Source: CAWDMN01 sp963803155 (GTDB lineage: Bacteria > Acidobacteriota > Terriglobia > Versatilivoradales > Versatilivoraceae). Taken from it: DNA of 64,000 nt. The position numbers were made by a program, and so were the translations under genes. Each line of letters opens with the position of its first letter. The stretch's first letter is position 1. Location of the stretch: NCBI GenBank assembly GCA_963803155.1, contig CAWDMN010000087.1, positions 62,001-126,000 on the forward strand, given 5' to 3'. The notes below the pieces were generated by a model that ran no database searches, was not told where the DNA came from, and saw nothing but the letters and a program-made list of their open reading frames with translations. This document shows, piece by piece, positions 1 through 7,872 of this stretch.

Positions 1-641
1 AAGAAATATGTTTTTATGACTGTTACCAGGGGAGATCCGATCAACTGGCTCCATCCGGTTCGCTTCCCCTGATGCCATAAATCCATGGCGGCTAGGGTGG
101 TATAACGGTCCAGGCGCAACAGGTGCTCGGAGAGAGAATCACAGGTGTAATGCAATAAGTCGGCCGGGATTCGCTGGACGAATCCTTCCGTGCGTACACT
201 TTCGTGGACGAAGCTCCCCCGCCACTCTGCTTGGTCTTTACGATAGAGGCGGATTTTGTCGTCAGGATACCAGCCTGAATGTTCAATCCATCGTCCCAGA
301 TAAAAAGCCTTGCGCGGAAAGCAGAAAGCAGCTACTTGAGGATCGGTTTTTTTTAGGTCCGCCAACCTTCTCCGCAGCGGCTCGCTTAAACACTCGTCCG
401 CGTCAAGGCTTAGAATCCAAGGATATAATGCTTGGGAAGCCGCAAAATTTTTCTGCTCAGAATAATTGGTCCAGGCTCGTTCGAAGACCCGAGCCCCATG
501 GGCTGAGGCAATCTCGCGGGTGCGGTCTCTGCTCCCAGAATCCACGACGAGAATTTCGTCCGCCACTTCGCGCAGCGATTCCATGCACCGTTGGACGTGC
601 GCTTCTTCGTTGCAGGTGATTATCGTGGCGGATATCTTCAT
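1..641 (-). CDS. Glycosyltransferase family 2, partial (cut by window edge)
   Basis: The minus strand is open from an ATG at 641 to the left edge of the window, giving about 213 residues without a stop. The protein begins MKISATIITCNEE, which is the usual first strand and nucleotide-binding loop of a GT-A fold family 2 enzyme. It continues with EILVVDSGSRDRT at about residues 29-41 and with LDADE at about 79-83, the likely metal- and sugar-nucleotide-binding DxD-type motif. The pattern is closest to the WaaE/KdtX-like branch, whose members add sugars during lipopolysaccharide core or surface glycan synthesis on the cytoplasmic side of the inner membrane. The C-terminus lies outside the window, so acceptor specificity cannot be judged. 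It is transcribed away from the DUF255 gene at 856. The family call is sound; the exact substrate is unknown. Confidence 0.85.
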   Translation of the reverse strand, partial: MKISATIITCNEEAHVQRCMESLREVADEILVVDSGSRDRTREIASAHGARVFERAWTNYSEQKNFAASQALYPWILSLDADECLSEPLRRRLADLKKTDPQVAAFCFPRKAFYLGRWIEHSGWYPDDKIRLYRKDQAEWRGSFVHESVRTEGFVQRIPADLLHYTCDSLSEHLLRLDRYTTLAAMDLWHQGKRTGWSQLIGSPLVTVIKTYF

Positions 642-855
642 GAGCCTGGTCTGGTGAATTGAGATTCTCAGCGCATCCAAAAGTTCCGGCTCCAACTCAG
701 GGCTTGGAATCGATGAAAGGGCTTGATTTTTCGGCGCCTCGCCCAGTAATCATACATGATTTTTTCCGCGCTGAAGTCAAAAAGTTGCCGCACTTGCCTC
801 CCCAGGAGGCTCACGTTAACTTGAAGCATGAAGCGGCTTCGAGGAACGAGGAAAC

Positions 856-3018
856 ATGAACTGTAATGCCGACTCCGGAAACCGGATATCCAACCGGCTG
901 GTTCATCAAGCCAGCCCCTACCTTTTGCAGCATGCTTATAATCCAGTGGATTGGTTTCCCTGGGGACCGGAAGCATTGGACAAGGCCCGCCGGGAAGACA
1001 AACCCATTCTGCTCAGCATCGGCTATTCGGCCTGCCATTGGTGTCATGTGATGGAGCGGGAATCTTTCGAAAACGAGGGCATTGCCCGGCTGATGAATCA
1101 ATTTTTTGTCAGCATCAAAGTGGATCGGGAAGAAAGGCCAGACCTGGATGCCATTTACATGAATTACGTTCAGATGCTCACCGGAAGCGGAGGCTGGCCT
1201 TTGAATGTGTTTTTGACTTCGAACCAATCTCCATTTTATGGCGGCACTTATTTTCCGCCGGAAGACCGCTGGGGGCGCCCCGGATTTCCAACTATTTTGG
1301 AGGCGGTTCATCAAGCATACCGAACAAAGAAAGAAGAGATTCAGCAACACAGTCTCTCGCTGGTCAACAGCCTTCGGCAGTCTCCATTCAATTCCATTCA
1401 GCCGACAAAATTGAGTCCGGCTTTGCTTGACAACGCTTATCACAGTCTCTTCCGGCACTTCGATTGGGAAAACGGAGGGATGAAAGGAGCCCCCAAATTT
1501 CCCTCCCCCACCACGCTTAATTTTTGTTTGCATTTTTTTTCCAGGACCGGCAACAAAGAGGCACTAGCCTTCGTCGAGCTGACCCTGAAAAAGATGGCGC
1601 AGGGAGGCATATACGATCAATTGGGAGGTGGATTTCATCGTTACTCAGTCGACGATTCCTGGTTGGTGCCACATTTTGAAAAAATGCTTTATGACAATGC
1701 GCTGTTAAGCCGCCTCTACCTCCATGCCTACCAGGCCACTCACAATCCTCTGTTTGAACGAATTGTCCATGAAACCTTGCACTACGTTATGCGGGAGATG
1801 GCCAGCCAGGGTTCGTCCCGGATTTTAGAGGCCCTTGATTCAGATCCAGAGGGTAAACTTTTTGAGCGCCCCCTTCCACCCGGCGGTGAAGCAGGTTATG
1901 GAGGATTTTATTCAAGCCAGGATGCCGACAGCGAAGGGGAGGAGGGAAAATTCTTCCTCTGGTCCCTCGATGAAATTCGGAATCATTTGACTCCCGAAAT
2001 GTCCGATTTGATTTGCCGCACATATGGCGTGACGGAAGCGGGAAACTTCGAAGGAAAGAACATCTTGAGCTGGAACGCTGCCTCTTCCGTTGTGGACCAA
2101 ATGGAGAATGGCCGCGAAAACGTCCTTCTGGACTCGGCCCGGCAAATACTATTCGCGGCCAGGGAGAAAAGGAGCAAACCCTTCCGCGACGAAAAAATCC
2201 TGGTGGGTTGGAATGGCATGATGTTAGCGGCATTCGCGGAAGCTGGTGTTGCATTGAACCGTCCGGAGTATCTTCGAGTCGCACGCCAAAACGCTCAGTA
2301 TTTATTGGGTTATGCGTTTTCCGGCAGCCGCTTGAACCGGACCTGCTCTTCTCACCAACCGGACCAAATCCCGGGCTTCCTGGAAGATTACGCTAATTTT
2401 GCCGAGGGATTAGTTCTTCTTTTTGAAGCCACTGGAGAAAATAAATGGCTCGATCAAGCCAAGGTTCTGGCTGATCGGATTCTTGACGATTTTTGGGATG
2501 AATCCCAATCCTGTTTTTATCTTTCTTCCAAGCAAAACGAGCAATTGATCCTGCGCCCGCTGGATTTGTACGATCATGCGGCTCCAGCCGGCAGCTCCTC
2601 GGCCGCAATGGTCCTGTTTCATCTCTATTTTCTCACGGGTGAAAATCGGTTTTGCCGGACGGCGACTCGTTATTTGGAAAAAATGGCATCCGCCATGGAG
2701 CAGTCTCCGACGGCATTTGGACAGCTTCTCTGCGCCTCCTCCTGGCACTTGGGACCGGTCAAACAATTTGTGGTCCGTGGCAATCTCGCTCATCCCGCCA
2801 CACAGAAATTTCAGCAAATTCTATACAGGCAATATATGCCTCTGAAAATCGTAGGATTGTCTTGCGACGCCGAAAGTCCGAAGGGCAAGACACTCCCGAT
2901 TTTTGAGGGGAAAGAGAATGATTTGGCGACTCCCGCCTGCTATGTCTGTCGCGATCGAACCTGCCTCCCCCCCATGGTCAACCCGCTGGAACTCAAACAC
3001 TATTTGGAGCCTAAATAA
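856..3018 (+). CDS. Thioredoxin-domain protein of the DUF255 / YyaL / SPATA20 family
   Basis: The 720-residue product has an N-terminal thioredoxin-like domain (DUF255) with the family signature SACHWCHVMERESF at about residues 58-71, containing a CxxC pair at 60 and 63, followed by VDREERPDLD. The remaining two thirds look like the all-alpha (alpha/alpha)6 barrel usual in this family, with YDQLGGGFHRYSVD and WLVPHFEKMLYDNA as further hallmarks. Length agrees with the family. The biochemical role of these proteins is not settled; a redox or sugar-epimerase-like activity has been suggested from the fold. The start at 856 is preceded by a purine-rich GAGGAA about 5-10 nt upstream. No neighbour is obviously linked. 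No signal peptide is visible, so it is probably cytoplasmic. Confidence 0.93.
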   Translation: MNCNADSGNRISNRLVHQASPYLLQHAYNPVDWFPWGPEALDKARREDKPILLSIGYSACHWCHVMERESFENEGIARLMNQFFVSIKVDREERPDLDAIYMNYVQMLTGSGGWPLNVFLTSNQSPFYGGTYFPPEDRWGRPGFPTILEAVHQAYRTKKEEIQQHSLSLVNSLRQSPFNSIQPTKLSPALLDNAYHSLFRHFDWENGGMKGAPKFPSPTTLNFCLHFFSRTGNKEALAFVELTLKKMAQGGIYDQLGGGFHRYSVDDSWLVPHFEKMLYDNALLSRLYLHAYQATHNPLFERIVHETLHYVMREMASQGSSRILEALDSDPEGKLFERPLPPGGEAGYGGFYSSQDADSEGEEGKFFLWSLDEIRNHLTPEMSDLICRTYGVTEAGNFEGKNILSWNAASSVVDQMENGRENVLLDSARQILFAAREKRSKPFRDEKILVGWNGMMLAAFAEAGVALNRPEYLRVARQNAQYLLGYAFSGSRLNRTCSSHQPDQIPGFLEDYANFAEGLVLLFEATGENKWLDQAKVLADRILDDFWDESQSCFYLSSKQNEQLILRPLDLYDHAAPAGSSSAAMVLFHLYFLTGENRFCRTATRYLEKMASAMEQSPTAFGQLLCASSWHLGPVKQFVVRGNLAHPATQKFQQILYRQYMPLKIVGLSCDAESPKGKTLPIFEGKENDLATPACYVCRDRTCLPPMVNPLELKHYLEPK

Positions 3019-3163
3019 AAATCGCCTTTTAGCGGAGCAAGTCTCCGGCCTTGTTGGAGCCCTCACAGGTCTTTGAAACCTGTGGAGGTCTTGCGGCCCG
3101 GCCGGAGTTGGCAGGCTGGGGGTCTATCCCAACGCCGCCGCTCAGCTGCCGGCGCGCCTTATG

Positions 3164-3204
3164 TCCGGCTACTGACGGATCGGGGATCCGGCTACTGACG
3201 GATC
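3164..3204 (+). repeat. Short tandem direct repeat (2 x 18 bp)
   Basis: The 18-mer tccggctactgacggatc occurs at 3164-3181 and again at 3187-3204, separated by 5 bp. It lies in the gene-free stretch between the DUF255 gene and the tRNA. That stretch (3019-3508) otherwise holds only the palindrome at 3292-3378 and no convincing gene. Confidence 0.75.
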
Positions 3205-3291
3205 AGGTGAAGTAGGCTTGCTGGAAAAGGTTCTCCATTCGCTGTTGTCACTGAAAATGGCTTCAGTCCCAATTCCCAGATTTGATTTTCC

Positions 3292-3378
3292 AGCCGCGGA
3301 TTAACGCGGATTTGCGCGGATGCAATGGGAATGGTTTTTCTTCATTTGTCTGTGTTTCATCCGCGTTAATCCGTGGCT
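3292..3378. repeat. Palindromic element with 20-bp arms (CGCGGATTAACGCGGAT type)
   Basis: The left arm agccgcggattaacgcggat at 3292-3311 is repeated inverted at 3359-3378 with one mismatch. The interior of about 47 bp is partly self-similar. Near-identical ccacggattaacacggat palindromes are, to my recollection, common in environmental bacterial genomes, so this is most likely a small non-autonomous mobile or REP-like sequence and not a regulator of a neighbour. Confidence 0.8.
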
Positions 3379-3508
3379 ATTGTATTTTCCAACTATGGCT
3401 TAATTGGAGTCCTCGCTTCACGGATCCATGGATGGCGAAAATTTTTCGTGCCTTGCGTGGTGGCATGCAAGGTTTGGTTTGACGGCAGTGGAGAAATTAG
3501 GAAGGATA

Positions 3509-3584
3509 TGGTGGACGAGAAGGGGATCGAACCCTCAACCTCAGCGTTGCGAACGCCGCGCTCTCCCATCTGAGCTACTCGCCC
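3509..3584 (-). tRNA. tRNA-Ala (anticodon CGC)
   Basis: Read on the minus strand, the sequence folds into a complete cloverleaf. The acceptor stem is GGGCGAG/CTCGTCC with one G-U pair, the D arm is GCTC/GAGC, and the anticodon arm is CGGCG-TTCGCAA-CGCTG, which places CGC at positions 34-36 to read the alanine codon GCG. The T arm has the standard TTCGATC loop. The discriminator is A, and a genomic CCA follows at 3511-3509. Confidence 0.96.
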
Positions 3585-3680
3585 ATCGCAACGAAACAGC
3601 GATTTTTACCACTTTCCTGCCCCAGGGGTCAAGCAGGAAATGAGATGAAGGATCCATATCCTGTCCGTCAACCGAAGCCT

Positions 3681-3790
3681 GTAGCACAAGCTCTTGCATT
3701 TCCACAAGTCTGCGGCTTTTGACGATGCCGCATTGCCCCACACAGAGGCAAGGCCAACTGCCGCGGAGTCAAAATTCGACTCCGCGCTAC
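3681..3790. repeat. Nested palindromic repeat, family A (GTAGCGCAGACTCG), copy 1
   Basis: The element starts gtagcacaagctcttgc and ends gactccgcgctac. Its outer ends are complementary, and each half contains its own hairpin (an aagctc...gtct type half and a cggagtcaaaattcgactccg half). The same architecture recurs at 29296-29408 and 40606-40714, with a half copy at 33717-33780. This copy is the most diverged in its left arm. From here to 4060 there is no recognisable gene. Confidence 0.8.
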
Positions 3791-4090
3791 GACGCTTCCT
3801 CCCAACCTCCCGCCTTTCCTTTGTGCCAATTCATCTTATTCTTCGCCCTTTCCATCGCAAATCCATTTCCGATTTTCCCCACTACAGTTATTGTGTCCTC
3901 GACAACTGAAGCGGGGGCGGGTGGGTAGCGCAATAGTCCTTTTGGACTATACCCAAGGGAAATTCAAACCATTGAATTTCCCTTTCCGCCACCGGGCAAG
4001 GAATTCAGAGTCGTGGAGCCCGGCTGAAAAAATCGGCAAGAATTAATCGAAAATTAACATGGCTTAACTGCCAACAAAGGAGGGACGATC

Positions 4091-4537
4091 ATGAAAAAAA
4101 AATTGAGGGTTTGGAGTTTGGTGGTTTGTGCGGGATTAGTTCTTTCGGCGATGGGACTTTTTGCCCAAACAGGGACGGTAACGAGATACAACATCCCCTT
4201 TGAATTCCTGGTGGGAAATACTCTCATGCCAGCCGGGGAATACTCGGTGAAAGCCTTAACCCTCGATGGTCCCAGGAATACGAGAATTCTGCAAAAGGCC
4301 GACGGGAGCAAAGTTGTATACATTGCGCTGGGTGCTCTCGACAACAATAAAGCCACCGACAACTGTAAACTTGTCTTTTCTCAAATGGAAGAGGGGTATC
4401 GGCTTCTAAAAATCCACGAGAGAAGTGGCGTGATGGCGCTGGCGGATTCCAAGGCAAAATCCGACAAAAATGAGACCGGCTATATGAAAGTCGCATTGCA
4501 TCCAGAGACAAAAATTGTGATGGTGAGCGCTTTATAA
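4091..4537 (+). CDS. Small secreted protein of unknown function (acidobacterial type)
   Basis: The 148-residue product has a clear signal peptide (MKKKL, then a hydrophobic run ending at about AMGLFAQ). The mature part begins TGTVTRYNIPFEFLVGNTLMPAGEYSV, which looks like a conserved motif IPFxFxVGNxxxPAGxYxV that I associate with multi-copy small secreted proteins of Acidobacteriota. No catalytic residues can be recognised and cysteine is nearly absent. An all-beta fold seems likely. A strong ribosome binding site, aaggaggg at 4076-4083, fixes the ATG at 4091. It stands alone, followed by the REP cluster. Function is unknown; the family statement is from memory and not verified. Confidence 0.8.
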   Translation: MKKKLRVWSLVVCAGLVLSAMGLFAQTGTVTRYNIPFEFLVGNTLMPAGEYSVKALTLDGPRNTRILQKADGSKVVYIALGALDNNKATDNCKLVFSQMEEGYRLLKIHERSGVMALADSKAKSDKNETGYMKVALHPETKIVMVSAL

Positions 4538-4573
4538 GAAGGATCCTGCGTCAAAGCCACTGCACTGAACCCT

Positions 4574-4842
4574 CCAGCACGAAGCGTTAGCGAGTGATCA
4601 ACTCAGCTTTTCAAAGCAGTGCAGCATTAGTAAAACCGTGCTGATCGCTCGTTGGCACTTCGCGCTGGCGTCATGGCAAAACTGAGCAACCCGGCTGGAC
4701 TCTCCAGCACGAAGCGATAGCGAGTGATCGACTTAGTTGAACCAAGCCACGCAGTTTGAGCAAAACCAGGCTGATCGCTCGTTGGCACTTCGCGCTGACG
4801 TCATGGCAAAACCGACCAGCACGATGCGGTAGAGAGTGATCA
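4574..4842. repeat. REP/BIME-like palindromes on the downstream side of the RAYT pseudogene (two full, one half unit)
   Basis: A unit consists of two inverted arms of about 26 bp, ccagcacgaagcgttagcga followed by gtgatca and its imperfect inverse tgatcgctcgttggcacttc followed by gcgctgg, around a 40-bp spacer. Full units lie at 4574-4668 and 4704-4797. A half unit lies at 4816-4842. Other full units are at 5425-5518 and 9592-9685. Units next to a RAYT gene are the standard arrangement for REP sequences mobilised by Y1-type transposases. Confidence 0.88.
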
Positions 4843-4869
4843 GCTTTGATTGACTAGGCTGTGGTGACT

Positions 4870-5340
4870 TCACTGTTGGTTTAAGACATAATCAATAGCT
4901 TTCCTCAATTCATGTTCATTAAAAACCCTGAGCCGACTCCCTCCTTCGGTCCACCACTGTGTTCGGATGGGGATCCCAGCAACTTCGGCAGAATTCAGCT
5001 TTAATTTCCTCGTACAGGCCGCTTTAAGTTGACTCAGAACTATTTCGGGCTTTTCCTCAGGAGCGCTGACGACTGTATGGACATGACAGGTCCGGCAATT
5101 TACCGCATGCAAAATCCATTCTCTCTATTGACAATGGACTCGGATTTCTGCTTCCACCATGAGACGATCCCCTGTGTCTAAACTGCATGGTGCTTCAATC
5201 AACCCTTCCCTGGCATACGCTTCGAATTTTGGGTTGGGATCTTGATACCCATGATGCCTTTTCACCCATCCGCGCGAGTCTCCAGGCAGCCAGCTTCCAT
5301 AAGTAGTCCAAGTCAGAAAATAGGCGATTGGTTCCGACAT
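4870..5340 (-). pseudogene. REP-associated tyrosine transposase (RAYT, IS200/IS605-like Y1), interrupted by an in-frame TAG
   Basis: The reading frame starts MSEPIAYFLTWTTYGSWLPG at 5340, the typical opening of REP-associated tyrosine transposases. It reaches a TAG at 5127-5125 and continues in the same frame with REWILHAVNCRTCHVHTVV. HVH is the HUH metal-binding motif of Y1 single-strand transposases. With the TAG read through, the product would be 155 codons long and colinear with the family, so one nonsense mutation (probably CAG to TAG) appears to have broken it. The C-terminal part has no obvious catalytic YxxxQ motif, but the ending DYVLNQQ keeps Y and Q in that region. The REP palindromes on both sides are its expected substrates. 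A functional copy elsewhere in the genome may still move them. Confidence 0.87.
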
Positions 5341-5424
5341 GGTTCGTTCCAAAGCTGAAAAGATAATCAATAATGAAGTCAATTATGAATCAACGCAAGC
5401 ACATTTCAATTAGTCTTGGGATAC

Positions 5425-5580
5425 CGGCACGAAGCGATAGCGAGTGATCAACTCAGCTTTTCAAAGCAGTGCAGCATTAGTAAAACCGTGCTGATCGCTC
5501 ATTGGCACTTCGCGCTGGCGTCATGGCAAAACCGGACAGCCGGACTAGACTAACCAGCACGTAGCGGTAGCGAGTGATCA
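5425..5580. repeat. REP/BIME-like palindromes on the upstream side of the RAYT pseudogene
   Basis: One full unit lies at 5425-5518. It shares the 40-bp spacer of the unit at 4574 almost exactly (tcagcttttcaaagcagtgc in both). A half unit follows at 5554-5580. Together with the units at 4574-4842 they bracket the broken transposase. The stretch from 5581 to the IS at 5890 holds no recognisable gene. Confidence 0.85.
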
Positions 5581-6006
5581 GCCCAGAAGAACAGATTCCG
5601 TGGCGGTATGGCATACAAAAAAACCTCCTCAGACGCCCAAAAGCCAAAGACTGAGACATAGAGCGGTTGAGACGGATTGTCAGCTGCGGGAAAAAGCAGC
5701 AACTTATCGGCCCCTTTTTGAGGGCAAGAAGAGCCATCTCGAAAACACCCGCTTTTGGAACTCATCTTCCATCCAATTATCTACCCAGCTTGGTGCGAAC
5801 CACTCCTCCGCATCCCCCCCTTCAATCCTTTCAACCCACCCAGCCTACTAGTTTTGCAGGCAGAACAAAAACAGCCTGCCCTTTTCCCACAGCCCTTTCG
5901 GAACTTTGCCAACGCTATGCGTCTGAACCTCAGCCGCCAGGGGTAACCTGGCCAAAATCTCCCCCTTAAAAAAAGCCGTTCTATTTTCGCATTCGCAAAA
6001 TAAAGG

Positions 6007-6034
6007 TTGACTTTTTGGGGTCTGTTTGTAATAA
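6007..6034 (+). promoter_or_regulatory. Sigma-70-type promoter of the IS
   Basis: A TTGACT -35 box at 6007-6012 and a TAATAA -10 box at 6029-6034 are separated by 16 bp. An aggagg ribosome binding site follows at about 6042-6047, and the ATG used lies at 6056. Confidence 0.7.
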
Positions 6035-6055
6035 TACATGCAGGAGGAATTGGCC

Positions 6056-6403
6056 ATGAAAATCTCGCCTAAAGGCCCCCAGGCCGCCCGGCTCCGAAAA
6101 CTCAAACACGACTCCCTCCGCACACTCTCGATTCCGCCGGAAGCTCTGCCGGGATCGCTGGCCCAGTGCTTTCGCAAGTGCGGCAAGCCCACCTGCCGCT
6201 GCGTCTCTGGCCCCGGTCATCCTCAATGGCTGCTGACCTATATGGTGGAGGGAAAAAAGCGGGTGGAAAGGATTCCCGAAGACTGGGTGGAGGAAGTCCG
6301 TCACCGCGTGGAAATGGGCCGAAGCTTTCGGGAGAAACTCACCGAAATCCTCAACGCCAATGCGGAGCTGCTGGTCTTGTGGCGGCGGGAACAAAAGCGT
6401 TGA
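6056..6403 (+). CDS. IS accessory protein, DUF6788-like
   Basis: The 115-residue product begins MKISPKGPQ. The start is chosen at 6056 because a strong aggaggaat site sits 8 nt upstream; an earlier ATG at 6038 lies on top of that site. The core has CFRKCGKPTCRC and then GHPQWLLTYMVEGKKRVER, which is the layout of the small DUF6788-type proteins encoded ahead of transposases in several insertion sequences. The three cysteines CxxxxCxC suggest a metal or DNA-binding knot. Its role is not established in the family; it may assist or regulate the transposase. The stop codon TGA at 6401-6403 overlaps a TTG at 6400 that opens the next frame, so the two are likely translationally coupled. Confidence 0.8.
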   Translation: MKISPKGPQAARLRKLKHDSLRTLSIPPEALPGSLAQCFRKCGKPTCRCVSGPGHPQWLLTYMVEGKKRVERIPEDWVEEVRHRVEMGRSFREKLTEILNANAELLVLWRREQKR

Positions 6404-7592
6404 GGAAACCGGTTCCCCCCGCCAAGTTCAAAACCTTTTTGTTCGAGCAGTTCCAGCTGCGCCGCTACTTCCACCAGCCCGGGGATGGCCGGCGCAACCC
6501 AGCCTTCCCCCCGCCGTGCTGCTTTGGGCCCTGGTGATCGGCACGGTGCTGCGGAAAAACTCGCACCATGGCCTTGAGGCTCTGGCACACAGCCCCGCCC
6601 GTTCCGCCTTGAAAATCAGCCGCAAATTCGGCAATGATGCTCTGGCCTACTTCACCGAAAGGCTCGATCCCGCCCCCCTGCGTCAAGCCTTGGCCGGGGT
6701 GCTTCGACAAGCCAAACGGAATAAGGCCTTCGACCGTTCTTTTTGGATTGGCTTCATTCTGGATGGAACCGGAGTGGCCCGTTGTACGCGGCCCGCTTGT
6801 CCTCATTGCCTTCCGGTCAAAAACAAAGATCAGGAGGTCTCCAGCTACCACCACAAATTCAGTTTGGGCTGCGTGACGGCGGGCGGCCTCGTGCTCCCCC
6901 TGGACGTCGAACCCCAACCGCCCGGCCAGGGAGAACTGACGGCCAGCCGCCGCTTGTTGCGGCGGATGGTGCAGGGACTAGGCCCCCGTTTTGCCCAATA
7001 TGTGGTGTGGGACAGCCTCTATGCCAATGCTCCGGCCCTGCACGAAGCCAACGATTTGGGTTTGTACGTAGCCACCCCCCTGAAAGACAATCTCCCCACT
7101 CTTTATGCCCAGGCCCAGGCTCGGTTTGAAAACACCCCCGCTCACCGGGTGTTTGAAAAAAAGAAAACCCGGGTGGAACTCTGGGATGCCGATGACTTCG
7201 ATCCGTGGGATAAGCTGCGCTGGGTGTCCGTGCGGGTGCTCCGCTACCGGATTCATTATCCCACGGGGCAGGTGGGGGAAGGCTATTGGCTCACGGACAT
7301 TCCCGTCAGCCGCTTGAGTTCCCCCAGTCTGTATCAACTTTGCCAGGGCCGCTGGGGCATCGAAAATCAGGGCTTCAACGATGCCAAAAACCGCTACGGA
7401 CTCGAGCATATCACGCACCATCATGACAATAGTCTCTTAATCCAATGGCTTTTGATCTGCCTCGCTCTCGCCATCGAACGCCTTTTCCGCCTCCGCTATC
7501 TGCGCCGGGGATCCCATCCCCCGATGACTCCCGCCGACCTTCATCTTCTGATCTGGACGAGCCTCGATAGACTCGCCCCCGATTCCAGCTAA
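6400..7592 (+). CDS. DDE transposase of the IS, with a -1 frame change at a C6 run
   Basis: Coding similarity runs in two frames. The first begins at a TTG at 6400 that overlaps the stop of the accessory ORF and encodes LRKPVPPAKFKTFLFEQFQLRRYFHQ... to about 6510. The second continues as AVLLWALVIGTVLRKNSHHG to 7592. Moving one base back on the C-run 6507-6512 joins them without loss (NPAFPP then AVLLW). The catalytic triad of a DDE enzyme can be placed as ILDGTG, VVWDSLYA and RWGIENQGFNDAKNRYG, the last matching the E of IS4-like enzymes. The frame change may be programmed -1 slippage on CCCCCCG, which is used by other IS elements on A-rich sites, or an inactivating indel. Read as one protein the product is about 397 residues. 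The upstream part of the second frame taken alone is compositionally implausible. Confidence 0.8.
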
Positions 7593-7872
7593 ACCTTCCG
7601 CTCTACGGGCTCGCTGGTCCCGTTTCTCCCCCGCCGATCTCCAACCGCACAACTCGAGCAGGATTGCTCCACTCGGCCCCAGAGCTGTCTCTGAAAATAG
7701 CCCTTCGTCTTCTGCCTCGCCCTTTTGCTTCATCTCCCGCTCCCGCTCTCTTCCTTTCCTCTGACCCTTGCCAAAAGTTCCGAAAGGGCTGCTTTTCCCA
7801 TGGCAGAGTTGCAAAATCCTGCAGAGCCGAGTATTCTGAGCCCTCTCACGACTCATAGCTTGGGGAGGAATC

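Larger units (their letters stand above)
5890..7791 (+). mobile_element. Complete insertion sequence, 1902 bp, IS4-like DDE type with accessory DUF6788-type ORF
   Basis: The ends are cagccctttcggaacttt at 5890-5907 and its exact inverse at 7774-7791. This is a perfect 18-bp terminal inverted repeat, with weaker similarity continuing inside (gccaa against tggcaa). A 9-bp direct repeat flanks it on both sides. Inside are a promoter at 6007, a small accessory ORF and a DDE transposase frame. GC is higher than in the surrounding intergenic DNA. The element landed 72 bp upstream of the TPR gene at 7873, so it may have replaced or separated that gene's upstream region. I cannot name the IS; the family call rests on the DDE spacing and the two-ORF layout. 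Confidence 0.93.
5881..7800. repeat. 9-bp target-site duplication of the insertion sequence
   Basis: The sequence cttttccca occurs immediately outside the left terminal repeat (5881-5889) and immediately outside the right one (7792-7800). An exact duplication with no mismatch points to a fairly recent insertion. Confidence 0.92.

Noticed and set aside
811..1533. Long minus-strand frame opposite the DUF255 gene
   Set aside because: It is the antisense shadow of a well-supported gene and shows no domain.
5125..5127. In-frame TAG in the RAYT gene as a pyrrolysine or recoding site
   Set aside because: No pyl genes or recoding signal are seen; decay of a mobile-element gene by a nonsense mutation is much more likely.
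4574..5580. Regularly spaced similar sequences that could be taken for a CRISPR array
   Set aside because: The units are imperfect palindromes in both orientations with long, partly identical spacers, and a RAYT gene lies among them; this is a REP arrangement.
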